From Sipunculus nudus (lineage: Eukaryota; Annelida; Sipuncula; Golfingiida; Sipunculidae): 64,000 nucleotides of DNA. Each line of letters opens with the position of its first letter. Position 1 is the stretch's first letter. A model generated the notes under the pieces. The model was given only the letters and a program-made list of their open reading frames with translations, was not told the DNA's origin and ran no database searches. A program made the translations under genes and the position numbers. Of this stretch, positions 11,583-25,024 are shown one piece after another. The stretch covers positions 70,848,926 through 70,912,925 of the forward strand of contig CM049309.1 in NCBI GenBank assembly GCA_026874595.1, given 5' to 3'.

Positions 11583-12167
11583 AAGTCTGCATGTACGTTT
11601 GAACTTGATGTAAGAAAAAACGCAATCAGTACAATATATACTAGAATATACATGTAAATGTATAAAAACCTAAACCTAAAAGTTACTATCTATTACATAG
11701 TGTCAAGACATCTTTAGGATTGGTCGTTATATATATATATATATTTTTTTATAGGGTTTCTATTTCAGTCAATGTGAACCTCAAAGAAGATTTAGTTTAC
11801 TTGATCCGAACGTTTTTATTTATGAACAAGGCAGTTATTGAAGAAATGTAACATGCATTTCACATGTTTCGTTCAAATTATAGAGGATTGACGCAAAATA
11901 TATGTCCCATTTGTGTGTTAAACATTGCTCCCATACACTAAGAATCGCTGTGATCATGGATTACAAACAATTCTTTAAAATGTTTAACAATAAAATCGAT
12001 AATTTTACGATTATATTCATCAGGCTTAAAGAAATAATTTAGAATATTAACATGTTTTTGCAAAATTTTGTTTATCCGTTATTGCTGAAGTCTGATTATT
12101 TGTAAACGAATAGGTTAAAATGATTTATTAAAGGATACAACCATCTTTCGATATTTTAAGGTTTGGA

Positions 12168-12183
12168 CCAACGTCTTTATCAT
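12168..12183. repeat. SINE target-site duplication, left copy
   Basis: CCAACGTCTTTATCAT, identical to 12585-12600 on the other side of the SINE. A perfect 16-bp duplication is typical of LINE-mediated, target-primed insertion. Confidence 0.9.
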
Positions 12184-12584
12184 TTTTTTTTTTTTTAAGA
12201 TTTTTTTGATGGAGGTAACCGCCTCCATTTTTTAAATGCTTGCTTAACTAAGTCTATATACAACCGCAGAATTTCCATTCCGGTTTCGGACTCCGTGACA
12301 GGGGCTTGCACACAATGCTCTGGCGTCAACCAGGCTCGGTGATTCACTCCTGCGGGTCCTGGGTGTGTCTCATCCCCATTACTGGGTCATAACACCGAGG
12401 AACCCCCGAAAGGCGCACTCGTTTGTGAGTGAAACCCGACTGTTGGGTACAGTCTCCCCATTAGGCCTGCAGTGCACCCACCCTGGGTAGGGGTCGACCG
12501 TGAAAAATCTCACCGGCTCGGCTGAGATTCGAACTCACGATCTCCCGGCTTTGAGCCCTGCGCTCTACCCCTGAGCCACAGAAG
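12184..12584 (-). mobile_element. tRNA-derived SINE (~401 bp), complete
   Basis: Read on the minus strand, it starts at 12584 with 'cttctgtggctcaggggtag'. This holds a pol III A box (TGGCTCAGGGG), and about 35 bases later there is a B box (GAGTTCGAATCTC), as in a tRNA gene. A long body follows. The 3' end is an A-rich tail, seen as T runs at 12184-12196 on the plus strand. A perfect 16-bp duplication flanks it, so length, promoter, tail and duplication are all present. Mobilisation would need a partner LINE, not seen here. A decayed relative lies at about 62535-62640. The flanking duplication argues against a functional tRNA gene. Confidence 0.92.
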
Positions 12585-12600
12585 CCAACGTCTTTATCAT
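12585..12600. repeat. SINE target-site duplication, right copy
   Basis: CCAACGTCTTTATCAT, identical to 12168-12183. Confidence 0.9.
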
Positions 12601-13709
12601 ACTGTAGCAATGTTGAAAAAAAATGACCTCGATATAATTAAGCCACGTTTGCCTACTCTTAAATGTTTTTGCGCGCTTTATGAAGCACAGTGAGGTATTC
12701 TCAAAATACAAACCACAGCTATAGTAATGAATCATCCATTAATGACCCTGTCAATAGCGAATCATTCCTACAATAAAATTAGGCATACCCCTCAACAGAC
12801 ACCTTTAATACATTCGTAGTACCAAAATGTTTTCCAAGATGATTATTTCAGGGGATAACATACACTAAGGATAGGTCTAAAAAATTCCCTAGACACGTTA
12901 GACGTGCATGAGTATATAAAATGGGCTTTAATTTTTAAATAAAAAAAAATAAAACTGTTCGAAAAGTTTTCCCCAGGATGCAAAGTGGCGTCAGTTTGAT
13001 CAATAAAATATAGGTTCTCGACAACCATTTACATAAAAAAAAATCGTAATCATACGCCACACTTTAATAAGGTCAGAATCAGGGTTTGGTTCCCTGATTA
13101 ACAGAGCCAAGAATCATCAGACCAGCCGAGTATTCTGATCAGCGAGAGCGGGTATAACATATTTAAAATTTGGAGCTGAATGTACATTGCGATACCACGC
13201 AATCACCGTTCTGATTACAGTTCTGTGCTCTGTGTCAACTCTCTTGCTAGAATCCAGAGAAACTTGCAATACAAAACAGCGGTTACACGAAAGGAGATCT
13301 TGGACGACTGCAGTATATACATCACCGCTTTGTAGGAAGCATAAAAGACTTGTCCTTCACTCTTAAAAAAGTGAGAGCGACTTGATAACCTGTCCCCATG
13401 GAAACAGGGCCCTCGAATGTATTGTTCCTTTTTTTCTTAAAAAAATCTCATTAAAATTCCTCCATAACGTTTTTAAGTAAAGTTGCTAACAAACCAACCA
13501 AGTAACCAATCATCAAAACAACCAAGACAAAATAAATAAAATACCCACGTCAGTGGTTTAAACATGTGCAGACCTCAATAGCTATAATTAGCGACAATCT
13601 GTCAAGTCAATGGTACAAATGCATTATTTTGACCTTGATTGCTGTTCATTTGCTGTACATTGGCTGTGACGCCATGTATTCCCTGAAAAATCATTAAATA
13701 AGCCCTTGT
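12601..13709. other. No feature seen
   Basis: Anonymous AT-rich flank on the left of the giant element. I find no supported gene. Confidence 0.4.
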
Positions 13710-13718
13710 GTTTCAGCC
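13710..13718 (+). repeat. 9-bp target-site duplication, left copy
   Basis: GTTTCAGCC directly abuts the left terminus of the 40-kb element and matches 53778-53786 exactly. The shared direct repeat is actually 12 bases long (GTGTTTCAGCCA). With element ends ACGACTG the duplication is 9 bp; moving each end in by one base would make it 11 bp. Confidence 0.88.
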
Positions 13719-13932
13719 ACGACTGTGAAGTTCGACGGACGTCCGACGTCCATTTTTCGTGAAAATGCTCCGTGAATGCCTGCTCTTCCTCCGCTTTTAG
13801 CCGGAAACATATTTCCCTGACCAGCCTTCTGTTCACCGCTTTGCAGTGTCTTTCGCTGATCATCGCTGCCCTCAAGGCTTCGTCAAGATCATGTATATCA
13901 AACGGTGCCAATACACGCTTTCTAATAGACAA
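13719..13932 (-). pseudogene. Outward-facing 71-codon open frame in the left TIR
   Basis: A frame on the minus strand runs from the inner part of the TIR to its very end and then 32 codons into flanking DNA. Its first codon is TTG, with a stop just upstream, so there is no obvious ATG start. It may be an exon remnant, since 'tttgtctattag' before the AAAGCG codons could be a splice acceptor. The peptide is highly charged, with segments such as DLDEALRAAM and FRLKAEEEQAF suggesting helix. I do not recognise the family. The right TIR copy differs at two bases, giving one Arg/Ile change (at the residue after MISE) and one silent change. It may be a leftover of the autonomous parent's gene. Confidence 0.45.
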
Positions 13933-14002
13933 ATTTCACTATTAATAATACTAATAATGCGACTATTATTCTTTTTTTTTTTTAAATCTGCTTGATATAA
14001 AA
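13719..14002. repeat. Unique outer terminal inverted repeat, left
   Basis: Inverse complement of 53498-53777. In the outer 214 bp I count two substitutions by eye (about 99% identity). The inner part, next to the satellite, differs by a few indels in A/T runs. It includes the 10-bp palindrome CGGACGTCCG at 13736-13745 and an outward-facing open frame. Confidence 0.9.
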
Positions 14003-14375
14003 AATGTTATAAAATTTTAAATACGCTAAACAACCATCAAGTTTGGTATCAACGGAAAGTACTTTTCACAGGTAGTCGCATGGTATGAATTTTAGAGTGG
14101 CACAAGTGAGCGTTTTAGAGAAGTCAAATACGACTTTTATTCAATTTTATTTTAATTTAGCGTGAATTTTAAAGTGTTATAAAATTTTAATTACGCTAAA
14201 CAACCCATTAAGTATGGTATCAACGGAAAGTACTTTTTACTGGTAGTCATATGGTATGAAATTTAGAGTTGCACAAGTGAGCGTTTTAGAGCAATCAAAT
14301 ACGACTTTTATTTAATTTTATTTTAATTTAGCGTGAATTTTAAAGTATTATACATCTTTAAATACGCTAAACAAC

Positions 14376-17300
14376 CCATCAAGTTTGGTATCAACGGAAA
14401 GGACTTTTTACTGGTATTCACATGGTATGAATTTTAGAGTGGCACAAGTATGCGTTTTAGAGCAGTCAGATACGACTATTATTCATTTTTTTTTAATTTA
14501 GCGTGAATTTAAAAGTGTTATTAATCTTTAAATACGCTTAACAACCCATCACGTTTGGTATAAACGGAAAGGACTTTTTACTGGTATTCACATGGTATGA
14601 ATTTTAGAGTGGCACAAGTGACCGTTTTAGAGCAGTCAAGTACGACTTTTATTCAATTTTTTTAATTTAGCGTGAATTTTAAAGTATTAAACATCTTTAA
14701 ATACGCTAAACAACCCATCAAGTTTGGTATCAACGAAAAGGACTTTTTACTGGTATTCACATGGTATGAATTTTAGAGTGGCACAAGTGTGCGTTTCAGA
14801 GCAGTCAGATACGACTATTATTCATTTTTTTAAAATTTAGCGTGAATTTTAAAGTGTTATTAATCTTTAAATACGCTAAACAACCCATCACGTTTGGTAT
14901 AAACGGAAAGAACTTTTTACTGGTAGTCACATGGTATGAATTTTAGAGTGGCACAAGAGACCGTTTTAGAGCAGTCAGGTACGACTATTATTCAATTTTA
15001 TTTTAATTTAGCGTGAATTTTAAAGTGTTATAAAATTTTAATTACGCTAAACAACCCATCACGTTTGGTATCAACGGAAAGGACTTTTTAGTGGTATTCA
15101 CATGGTTTGAATTTTAGAGTGGCACAAGTGAGCGTTTTAGAGCAGTTAGATACGACTATTATTCATTTTTTTTAATTTAGCGTGAATTTTAAAGTGTTAT
15201 TAATCTTTAAATACGCTAAACAACCCATCACGTTTGGTATAAACGGAAAGAACTTTTTACTGGTAGTCACATGGTATGAATTTTAGAGTGGCACAAGTGA
15301 GCGTTTTAGAGCAGGCGGATACGACATATATTCAATTTTTTTTCAATTTCGCGTTGATTTTAAAGTGTTATATATATTTAAATACGCTTAACAACTCATC
15401 AAGTTTGGTATCAACGGAAAGTACTTTGCACTGGTAGACCCATGGTATATAAATTAGAGTGGCACAAGTGAGCGTTTTAGAGCAGGCGGATACGACTAAT
15501 ATTCAATTTTTTTTCAATTTCGCGTTGATTTTAAAGTGTTATATATATTTAAATACGCTTAACAACCCATCAAGTTTGGTATCAACGGAAAGTACTTTTC
15601 ACTGGTAGTCCCATGGTATAAAAATCAGAGTGGCACAAGTGAGCGTTTTAGAGCAGCCTGATACGACTATTATTCATTTTTTTTTAATTTCCCGTGGATT
15701 TTAAAGTGTTATATATATTTAAAAACGCTTAACAACCCATCAGGTTTGGTATCAACGGAAAGTACTTTGCACTGGTAGTCCCATGGTATATAAATTAGAG
15801 TGGCACAAGTGAGCGTTTTAGAGCAGGCGGATACGACTAATATTCAATTTTTTTTCAATTTCGCGTTTATTTTAAAGTGTTATATATATTTAAATAGGCT
15901 TAAAAACTCATCAAGTTTGGTACCAACGGAAAGTATTTTTTACTGATAGTCACATGGTATAAAAATTAGAGTGGCACAAGTGAGCGTTTTAGAGCAGTAG
16001 GATACGACTATTATTCATTTTTTAAAATTTCTCTTGGATTTAAAAGTGTTATTAATCTTTAAATACGCTAAACAACCCATCACGTTTGGTATAAACTGAA
16101 AGAACTTTTTACTGGTAGTCACATGGTATGAATTTTAGAGTGGCACAAGTGAGCGTTTTAGAGCAGTCAAATACGACTATTATTCAATTTTATTTTAATT
16201 TAGCGTGAATTTTAAAGTGTTATAAAATTTTAATTACGCTAAACAACCCATCAAGTTTGGTATCAACGGAAAGTACTTTTTACTGGTATTCACATGATAT
16301 GAATTTTAGAGTGGCACAAGTGAGCGTTTTAGAGCAGGCGGATACGACTAATATTCAATTTTTTTTCAATTTCGCGTTGATTTTAAAGTGTTATATATAT
16401 TTAAATACGCTTAACAACCCATCAAGTTTGGTATCAACGGAAAGTACTTTTCACTGGTAGTCCCATGGTATAAAAATCAGAGTGGCACAAGTGAGCGTTT
16501 TAGAGCAGCCTGATACGACTATTATTCATTTTTTTTTTAATTTCCCGTGGATTTTAAAGTGTTATATATCTTTAAATACGCTAAACAACCCATCAAGTTT
16601 GGTATCAACGGAAAGTACTTGGCACTGGTAGTCCCATGGTATATAAATTAGAGTGGCACAAGTGAGCGTTTTAGAGCAGTGGGATACGACTATTATTCAT
16701 TTTTTTAAATTTCTCTTGGATTTAAAAGTGTTATATATCTTTAAATACGCTAAACAACCCATCAAGTTTGGTATCAACGGAAAGTACTTGGCACTGGTAG
16801 TCCCATGGTATATAAATTAGAGTGGCACAAGTGAGCGTTTTAGAGCAGGCGGATACGACTAATATTCAATTTTTTTTTCAATTTCGCGTTGATTTTAAAG
16901 TGTTATATATATTTAAATACGCTTAACAACCCATCAAGTTTGGTATCAACGGAAAGTACTTTTCACTGGTAGTGCCATGGTATAAAAATCAGAGTGGCAC
17001 AAGTGAGCGTTTTAGAGCAGTCAGATACGACTATTATTCATTTTTTTAAATTTCCCGTGGATTTTAAAGTGTTATATATATTTAAAAACCCTTAACAACC
17101 CATCAAGTTTGGTATCAACGGAAAGGACTTTTTACTGGTATTCACATGGTATGAATTTTAGAGTGGCACAAGTATGCGTTTTAGAGCAGTCAGATACGAC
17201 TATTATTCATTTTTTTTTAATTTTGCGTGAATTTAAAAGTGTTATTAATCTTTAAATACGCTTAACAACCCATCACGTTTGGTATAAACGGAAAGGACTT

Positions 17301-20300
17301 TTTACTGGTATTCACATGGTATGAATTTTAGAGTGGCACAAGTGACCGTTTTAGAGCAGTCAAGTACGACTTTTATTCATTTTTTTTTAATTTAGCGTGA
17401 ATTTTAAAGTATTAAACATCTTTAAATACGCTAAACAACCCATCAAGTTTGGTATCAACGAAAAGGACTTTTTACTGGTATTCACATGGTATGAATTTTA
17501 GAGTGGCACAAGTGTGCGTTTCAGAGCAGTCAGATACGACTATTATTCATTTTTTTTAAATTTAGCGTGAATTTTAAAGTGTTATTAATCTTTAAATACG
17601 CTAAACAACCCATCACGTTTGGTATAAACGGAAAGAACTTTTTACTGGTAGTCACATGGTATGAATTTTAGAGTGGCACAAGAGACCGTTTTAGAGCAGT
17701 CAGGTACGACTATTATTCAATTTTATTTTAATTTAGCGTGAATTTTAAAGTGTTATAAAATTTTAATTACGCTAAACAACCCATCACGTTTGGTATCAAC
17801 GGAAAGGACTTTTTAGTGGTATTCACATGGTATGAATTTTAGAGTGGCACAAGTGAGCGTTTTAGAGCAGTTAGATACGACTATTATTCATTTTTTTTAA
17901 TTTAGCGTGAATTTTAAAGTGTTATTAATCTTTAAATACGCTAAACAACCCATCACGTTTGGTATAAACGGAAAGAACTTTTTACTGGTAGTCACATGGT
18001 ATGAATTTTAGAGTGGCACAAGTGAGCGTTTTAGAGCAGGCGGATACGACATATATTCAATTTTTTTTCAATTTCGCGTGAATTTTAAAGTGTTATATAT
18101 ATTTAAATACGCTTAACAACTCATCAAGTTTGGTATCAACGGAAAGTACTTTGCACTGGTAGACCCATGGTATATAAATAAGAGTGGCACAAGTGAGCGT
18201 TTTAGAGCAGGCGGATACGACTAATATTCAATTTTTTTTCAATTTCGCGTTGATTTTAAAGTGTTATATATATTTAAATACGCTTAACAACCCATCAAGT
18301 TTGGTATCAACGGAAAGTACTTTTCACTGGTAGTCCCATGGTATAAAAATCAGAGTGGCACAAGTGAGCGTTTTAGAGCAGCCTGATACGACTATTATTC
18401 ATTTTTTTTTTAATTTCCCGTGGATTTTAAAGTGTTATATATATTTAAAAACGCTTAACAAGCCATCAAGTTTGGTATCAACGGAAAGTACTTTGCACTG
18501 GTAGTCCCATGGTATATAAATTAGAGTGGCACAAGTGAGCGTTTTAGAGCAGGCGGATACGACTAATATTCAATTTTTTTTCAATTTCGCGTTTATTTTA
18601 AAGTGTTATATATATTTAAATACGCTTAAAAACTCATCAAGTTTGGTACCAACGGAAAGTATTTTTTACTGATAGTCACATGGTATAAAAATTAGAGTGG
18701 CACAAGTGAGCGTTTTAGAGCAGGCAGATACGTCTATTATTCATTTTTTTAAATTTCGCGTTGATTTTAAAGTGTTATATATATTTAAATACGCTTAACA
18801 ACCCATCAAGTTTAGTATCAACGGAAAGTACTTTTCACTGGTAGTCCCATGGTATAAAAATCAGAGTGGCACAAGTGAGCGTTTTAGAGCAGCCTGATAC
18901 GACTATTATTCATTTTTTTTTAATTTCCCGTGGATTTTAAAGTGTTATATATATTTAAAAACGCTTAACAACCCATTAAGTTTGGTATCAACGTAAAGTA
19001 CTTTGCACTGGTAGTCCCATGGTATATAAATTAGAGTGGCCTAGTGAGCGTTTTAGAGCAGGCGGATACGACTAATATTCAATTTTTTTTTCAATTTCGC
19101 GTTTATTTTAAAGTGTTATATATATTTAAATACGCTTAACAACTCATCAAGTTTGGTATCAACGGAAAGTACTTTTCACTGGTAGTCACATGGTTTAAAA
19201 ATTAGAGTGGCACAAGTGAGCGTTTCAGAGCAGTCAGATACGTCTATTATTCATTTTTTTAAATTTCGCGTTGATTTTAAAGTGTTATATATATTTTAAT
19301 ACGCTAAACAACCCATCAAGTTTGGTATCAACGGAAAGTACTTTTCACTGGTGGTCACATGGTATAAAAATTAGAGTGGCACAAGTGAGCGTTTTAGAGC
19401 AGTCAGATACGACTATTATTCATTTTTTTTAATTTCTCTTGGATTTAAAAGTGTTATATATATTTAAATACGCTTAACAACCCATCAAGTTTGGTATCAA
19501 CGGAAAGTACTTTTCACTGGTAGTCACATGATATAAAAATTAGAGTGGCACAAGTGAGCGTTTTAGAGCAGGAGGATACGACTAATATTCAATTTTTTTT
19601 TCAATTTCGCGTTGATTTTAAAGTGTTATATATATTTAAATACCCTTAAAAACTCATCAAGTTTGGTACCAACGGAAAGTATTTTTTACTGGTAGTCACA
19701 TGGTATAAAAATTAGAGTGGCACAAGTGAGCGTTTTAGAGCAGTGGGATACGACTATTATTCATTTTTTTAAATTTCTCTTGGATTTAAAAGTGTTATAT
19801 ATCTTTAAATACGCTAAACAACCCATCAAGTTTGGTATCAACGGAAAGTACTTGGCACTGGTAGTCCCATGGTATATAAATTAGAGTGGCACAAGTGAGC
19901 GTTTTAGAGCAGGCGGATACGACTAATATTCAATTTTTTTTTTCAATTTCGCGTTGATTTTAAAGTGTTATATATATTTAAATACGCTTAACAACCCATC
20001 AAGTTTGGTATCAACGGAAAGTACTTTTCACTGGTAGTGCCATGGTATAAAAATCAGAGTGGCACAAGTGAGCGTTTTAGAGCAGTCAGATACGACTATT
20101 ATTCATTTTTTTAAATTTCCCGTGGATTTTAAAGTGTTATATATATTTAAAAACCCTTAACAACCCATCAAGTTTGGTATCAACGGAAAGGACTTTTTAC
20201 TGGTATTCACATGGTATGAATTTTAGAGTGGCACAAGTATGCGTTTTAGAGCAGTCAGATACGACTATTATTCATTTTTTTTTAATTTTGCGTGAATTTA

Positions 20301-22700
20301 AAAGTGTTATTAATCTTTAAATACGCTTAACAACCCATCACGTTTGGTATAAACGGAAAGGACTTTTTACTGGTATTCACATGGTATGAATTTTAGAGTG
20401 GCACAAGTGACCGTTTTAGAGCAGTCAAGTACGACTTTTATTCATTTTTTTTTAATTTAGCGTGAATTTTAAAGTATTAAACATCTTTAAATACGCTAAA
20501 CAACCCATCAAGTTTGGTATCAACGAAAAGGACTTTTTACTGGTATTCACATGGTATGAATTTTAGAGTGGCACAAGTGTGCGTTTCAGAGCAGTCAGAT
20601 ACGACTATTATTCATTTTTTTTAAATTTAGCGTGAATTTAAAGTGTTATTAATCTTTAAATACGCTAAACAACCCATCACGTTTGGTATAAACGGAAAGA
20701 ACTTTTTACTGGTAGTCACATGGTATGAATTTTAGAGTGGCACAAGAGACCGTTTTAGAGCAGTCAGGTACGACTATTATTCAATTTTATTTTAATTTAG
20801 CGTGAATTTTAAAGTGTTATAAAATTTTAATTACGCTAAACAACCCATCACGTTTGGTATCAACGGAAAGGACTTTTTAGTGGTATTCACATGGTATGAA
20901 TTTTAGAGTGGCACAAGTGAGCGTTTTAGAGCAGTTAGATACGACTATTATTCATTTTTTTTAATTTAGCGTGAATTTTAAAGTGTTATTAATCTTTAAA
21001 TACGCTAAACAACCCATCACGTTTGGTATAAACGGAAAGAACTTTTTACTGGTAGTCACATGGTATGAATTTTAGAGTGGCACAAGTGAGCGTTTTAGAG
21101 CAGGCGGATACGACATATATTCAATTTTTTTTCAATTTCGCGTGAATTTTAAAGTGTTATATATATTTAAATACGCTTAACAACTCATCAAGTTTGGTAT
21201 CAACGGAAAGTACTTTGCACTGGTAGACCCATGGTATATAAATAAGAGTGGCACAAGTGAGCGTTTTAGAGCAGGCGGATACGACTAATATTCAATTTTT
21301 TTTCAATTTCGCGTTGATTTTAAAGTGTTATATATATTTAAATACGCTTAACAACCCATCAAGTTTGGTATCAACGGAAAGTACTTTTCACTGGTAGTCC
21401 CATGGTATAAAAATCAGAGTGGCACAAGTGAGCGTTTTAGAGCACCCTGATACGACTATTATTCATTTTTTTTTAATTTCCCGTGGATTTTAAAGTGTTA
21501 TATATATTTAAAAACGCTTAACAACCCATCAAGTTTGGTATCAACGGAAAGTACTTTGCACTGGTAGTCCCATGGTATATAAATTAGAGTGGCACAAGTG
21601 AGCGTTTTAGAGCAGGCGGATACGACTAATATTCAATTTTTTTTCAATTTCGCGTTTATTTTAAAGTGTTATATATATTTAAATACGCTTAAAAACTCAT
21701 CAAGTTTGGTACCAACGGAAAGTATTTTTTACTGATAGTCACATGGTATAAAAATTAGAGTGGCACAAGTGAGCGTTTTAGAGCAGTAGGATACGACTAT
21801 TATTCATTTTTTAAAATTTCTCTTGGATTTAAAAGTGTTATTAATCTTTAAATACGCTAAACAACCCATCACGTTTGGTATAAACTGAAAGAACTTTTTA
21901 CTGGTAGTCACATGGTATGAATTTTAGAGTGGCACAAGTGAGCGTTTTAGAGCAGTCAAATACGACTATTATTCAATTTTATTTGAATTTAGCGTGAATT
22001 TTAAAGTGTTATAAAATTTTAATTACGCTAAACAACCCATCAAGTTTGGTATCAACGGAAAGTACTTTTTACTGGTACTCACATGGTATGAATTTTAGAG
22101 TGGCACAAGTGAGCGTTTTAGAGCAGGCGGATACGACATATATTCAATTTTTTTTCAATTTCGCGTTGATTTTAAAGTGTTATATATATTTAAATACGTT
22201 TAACAACTCATCAAGTTTGGTATCAACGGAAAGTACTTTGCACTGGTAGACCCATGGTATATAAATTAGAGTGGCACAAGTGAGCGTTTTAGAGCAGGCG
22301 GATACGACTAATATTCAATTTTTTTTCAATTTCGCGTTGATTTTAAAGTGTTATATATATTTAAATACGCTTAACAACCCATCAAGTTTGGTATCAACGG
22401 AAAGTACTTTTCACTGGTAGTCCCATGGTATAAAAATCAGAGTGGCACAAGTGAGTGTTTTAGAGCAGCCTGATACGACTATTATTCATTTTTTTTTAAT
22501 TTCCCGTGGATTTTAAAGTGTTATATATATTTAAAAACGCTTAACAACCCATCAAGTTTGGTATCAACGGAAAGTACTTTGCACTGGTAGTCCCATGGTA
22601 TATAAATTAGAGTGGCACAAGTGAGCGTTTTAGAGCAGGCGGATACGACTAATATTCAATTTTTTTTCAATTTCGCGTTTATTTTAAAGTGTTATATATA
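14376..22700 (+). repeat. Left-arm higher-order repeat, ~2.7-3.07-kb units
   Basis: Diagnostic monomer variants recur in fixed order. 'caagtatgcg' occurs near 14448, 17171 and 20238; 'caagagaccg' begins near 14953, 17678 and 20742. Offsets are ~2,724 and ~3,065 bp. Copies 1 and 3 also share the 16052/21841 region (offset 5,789), which copy 2 lacks, so copy 2 has been rearranged. Unit edges are approximate. Confidence 0.8.
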
Positions 22701-25024
22701 TTTAAATACGCTTAACAACTCATCAAGTTTGGTATCAACGGAAAGTACTTTTCACTGGTAGTCACATGGTTTAAAAATTAGAGTGGCACAAGTGAGCGTT
22801 TCAGAGCAGTCAGATACGTCTATTATTCAATTTTTTTTAAATTTCGCGTTGATTTTAAAGTGTTATATATATTTAAATACGCTAAACAACCCATCAAGTT
22901 TGGTATCAACGGAAAGTACTTTTCACTGGTGGTCACATGGTATAAAAATTAGAGTGGCACAAGTGAGCGTTTTAGAGCAGTCAGATACGACTATTATTCA
23001 TTTTTTTTAATTTCTCTTGGATTTAAAAGTGTTATATATATTTAAATACGCTTAACAACCCATCAAGTTTGGTATCAACGGAAAGTACTTTTCACTGGTA
23101 GTCACATGATATAAAAATTAGAGTGGCACAAGTGAGCGTTTTAGAGCAGGAGGATACGACTAATATCCAATTTTTTTTTCAATTTCGCGTTGATTTTAAA
23201 GTGTTATATATATTTAAATACGCTTAAAAACTCATCAAGTTTGGTACCAACGGAAAGTATTTTTTACTGGTAGTCACATGGTATAAAAATTAGAGTGGCA
23301 CAAGTGAGCGTTTTAGAGCAGTGGGATACGACTAATATTCATTTTTTTAAATTTCTCTTGGATTTAAAAGTGTTATATATCTTTCAATACGCTAAACAAC
23401 CCATCAAGTTTGGTATCAACGGAAAGTACTTGGCACTGGTAGTCCCATGGTATATAAATTAGAGTGGAACAAGTGAGCGTTTTAGAGCAGTCAGATACGA
23501 CTATTATTCATTTTTTTTTTTAATTTCTCTTGGATTTAATAGTGTTATATATATTTTAATACGCTAAACAACTCATCAAGTTTGGTACCAACGGAAAGTA
23601 CTTTTCACTGGTAGTCACGTGGTATAAAAATTAGAGTGGCACAAGTGAGCGTTTTAGAGCAGTCAGATACGACTATTATTTCTTTTTTTTTTTAATTTCC
23701 CGTGGATTTTAAAGTGTTATTTATTTTAAAATACGCTAAACAACCCATCAAGTTTGGTATCAACGGAAAGTACTTTTCACTGGTAGTCCCATGGTATATA
23801 AATTAGAGTGGCACAAGTGAGCGTTTTAGAGCAGGCGGGTACGACTAATATTCATTTTTTTTCAATTTCGCGTTGATTTTAAAGTGTTTTAAATATTTAA
23901 ATACGCTTAACAACTCATCAAGTTTGGTACCAACGGAAAGTACTTTTCACTGGTAGTCACATGGTATAAAAATTAGAGTGGCACAAGTGAGCGTTTTAGA
24001 GCAGTCAGATACGACTATTATTCATTTTTTTAAATTTCTCTTGGATTTAAAAGTGTTATATATATTTAAATACGCTTAACAACCCATCAAGTTTGGTATC
24101 AACGGAAAGTACTTTGAACTGGTAGTCCCATGGTATAAAAATTAGAGTGGCACAAGTGAGCGTTTTAGAGCAGCCTGATACGACTATTATTCTTTTTTTT
24201 TCAATTTCGCGTTGATTTTAAAGTGTTATATATATTTAAATACGCTTAACAACTCATCAAGTTTGGTACCAACGGAAAGTACTTTTCACTGGTAGACACA
24301 TGGTATAAAAATTAGAGTGGCACAAGTGAGCGTTTTAGAGCAGTCAGATACGACTATTATTCATTTTTTTTAATTTCCCGTGGATTTAAAAGTGTTATAT
24401 ATATTTAAATACGCTTAACAACCCATCAAGTTTGGTATCAACGGAAAGTACTTTTCACTGGTAGTCCCATTGTATAAAAATTAGAGTGGCACAAGTGAGC
24501 GTTTTAGAGCAGGCGGATACGACTAATATTCAATTTCTTTTCAATTTCGCGTTGATTTTAAAGTGTTATATATATTTAAATACGCTTAACAACTCATCAA
24601 GTTTGGATTAACGGAAAGTACTTTTCACTGGTAGTCACATGGTATAAAAATTAGAGTGGCACAAGTGAGCGTTTTAGAGCAGTCAGATACGACTATTATT
24701 CATTTTTTTAAATTTCTCTTGGATTTAAAAGTGTTATATATATTTAAATACGCTTAACAACCCATCAAGTTTGGTATCCACGGAAAGTACTTTTCACTGG
24801 TAGTCCCATGGTATAAAAATTAGAGTGGCACAAGTGAGCGTTTTAGAGCAGGCGGATACGACTAATATTCAATTTCTTTTCAATTTCGCGTTGATTTTAA
24901 AGTGTTATATATATTTAAATACGCTTAACAACTCATCAAGTTTGGTATCAACGGAAAGTACTTTTCACTGGTAGTCACATGGTATAAAAATTAGAGTGGC
25001 ACAAGTGAGCGTTTTAGAGCAGTC

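Noticed and set aside
12510..12584. A functional tRNA gene on the minus strand
   Set aside because: The A and B boxes belong to a SINE head with a long body, A tail and target-site duplication.
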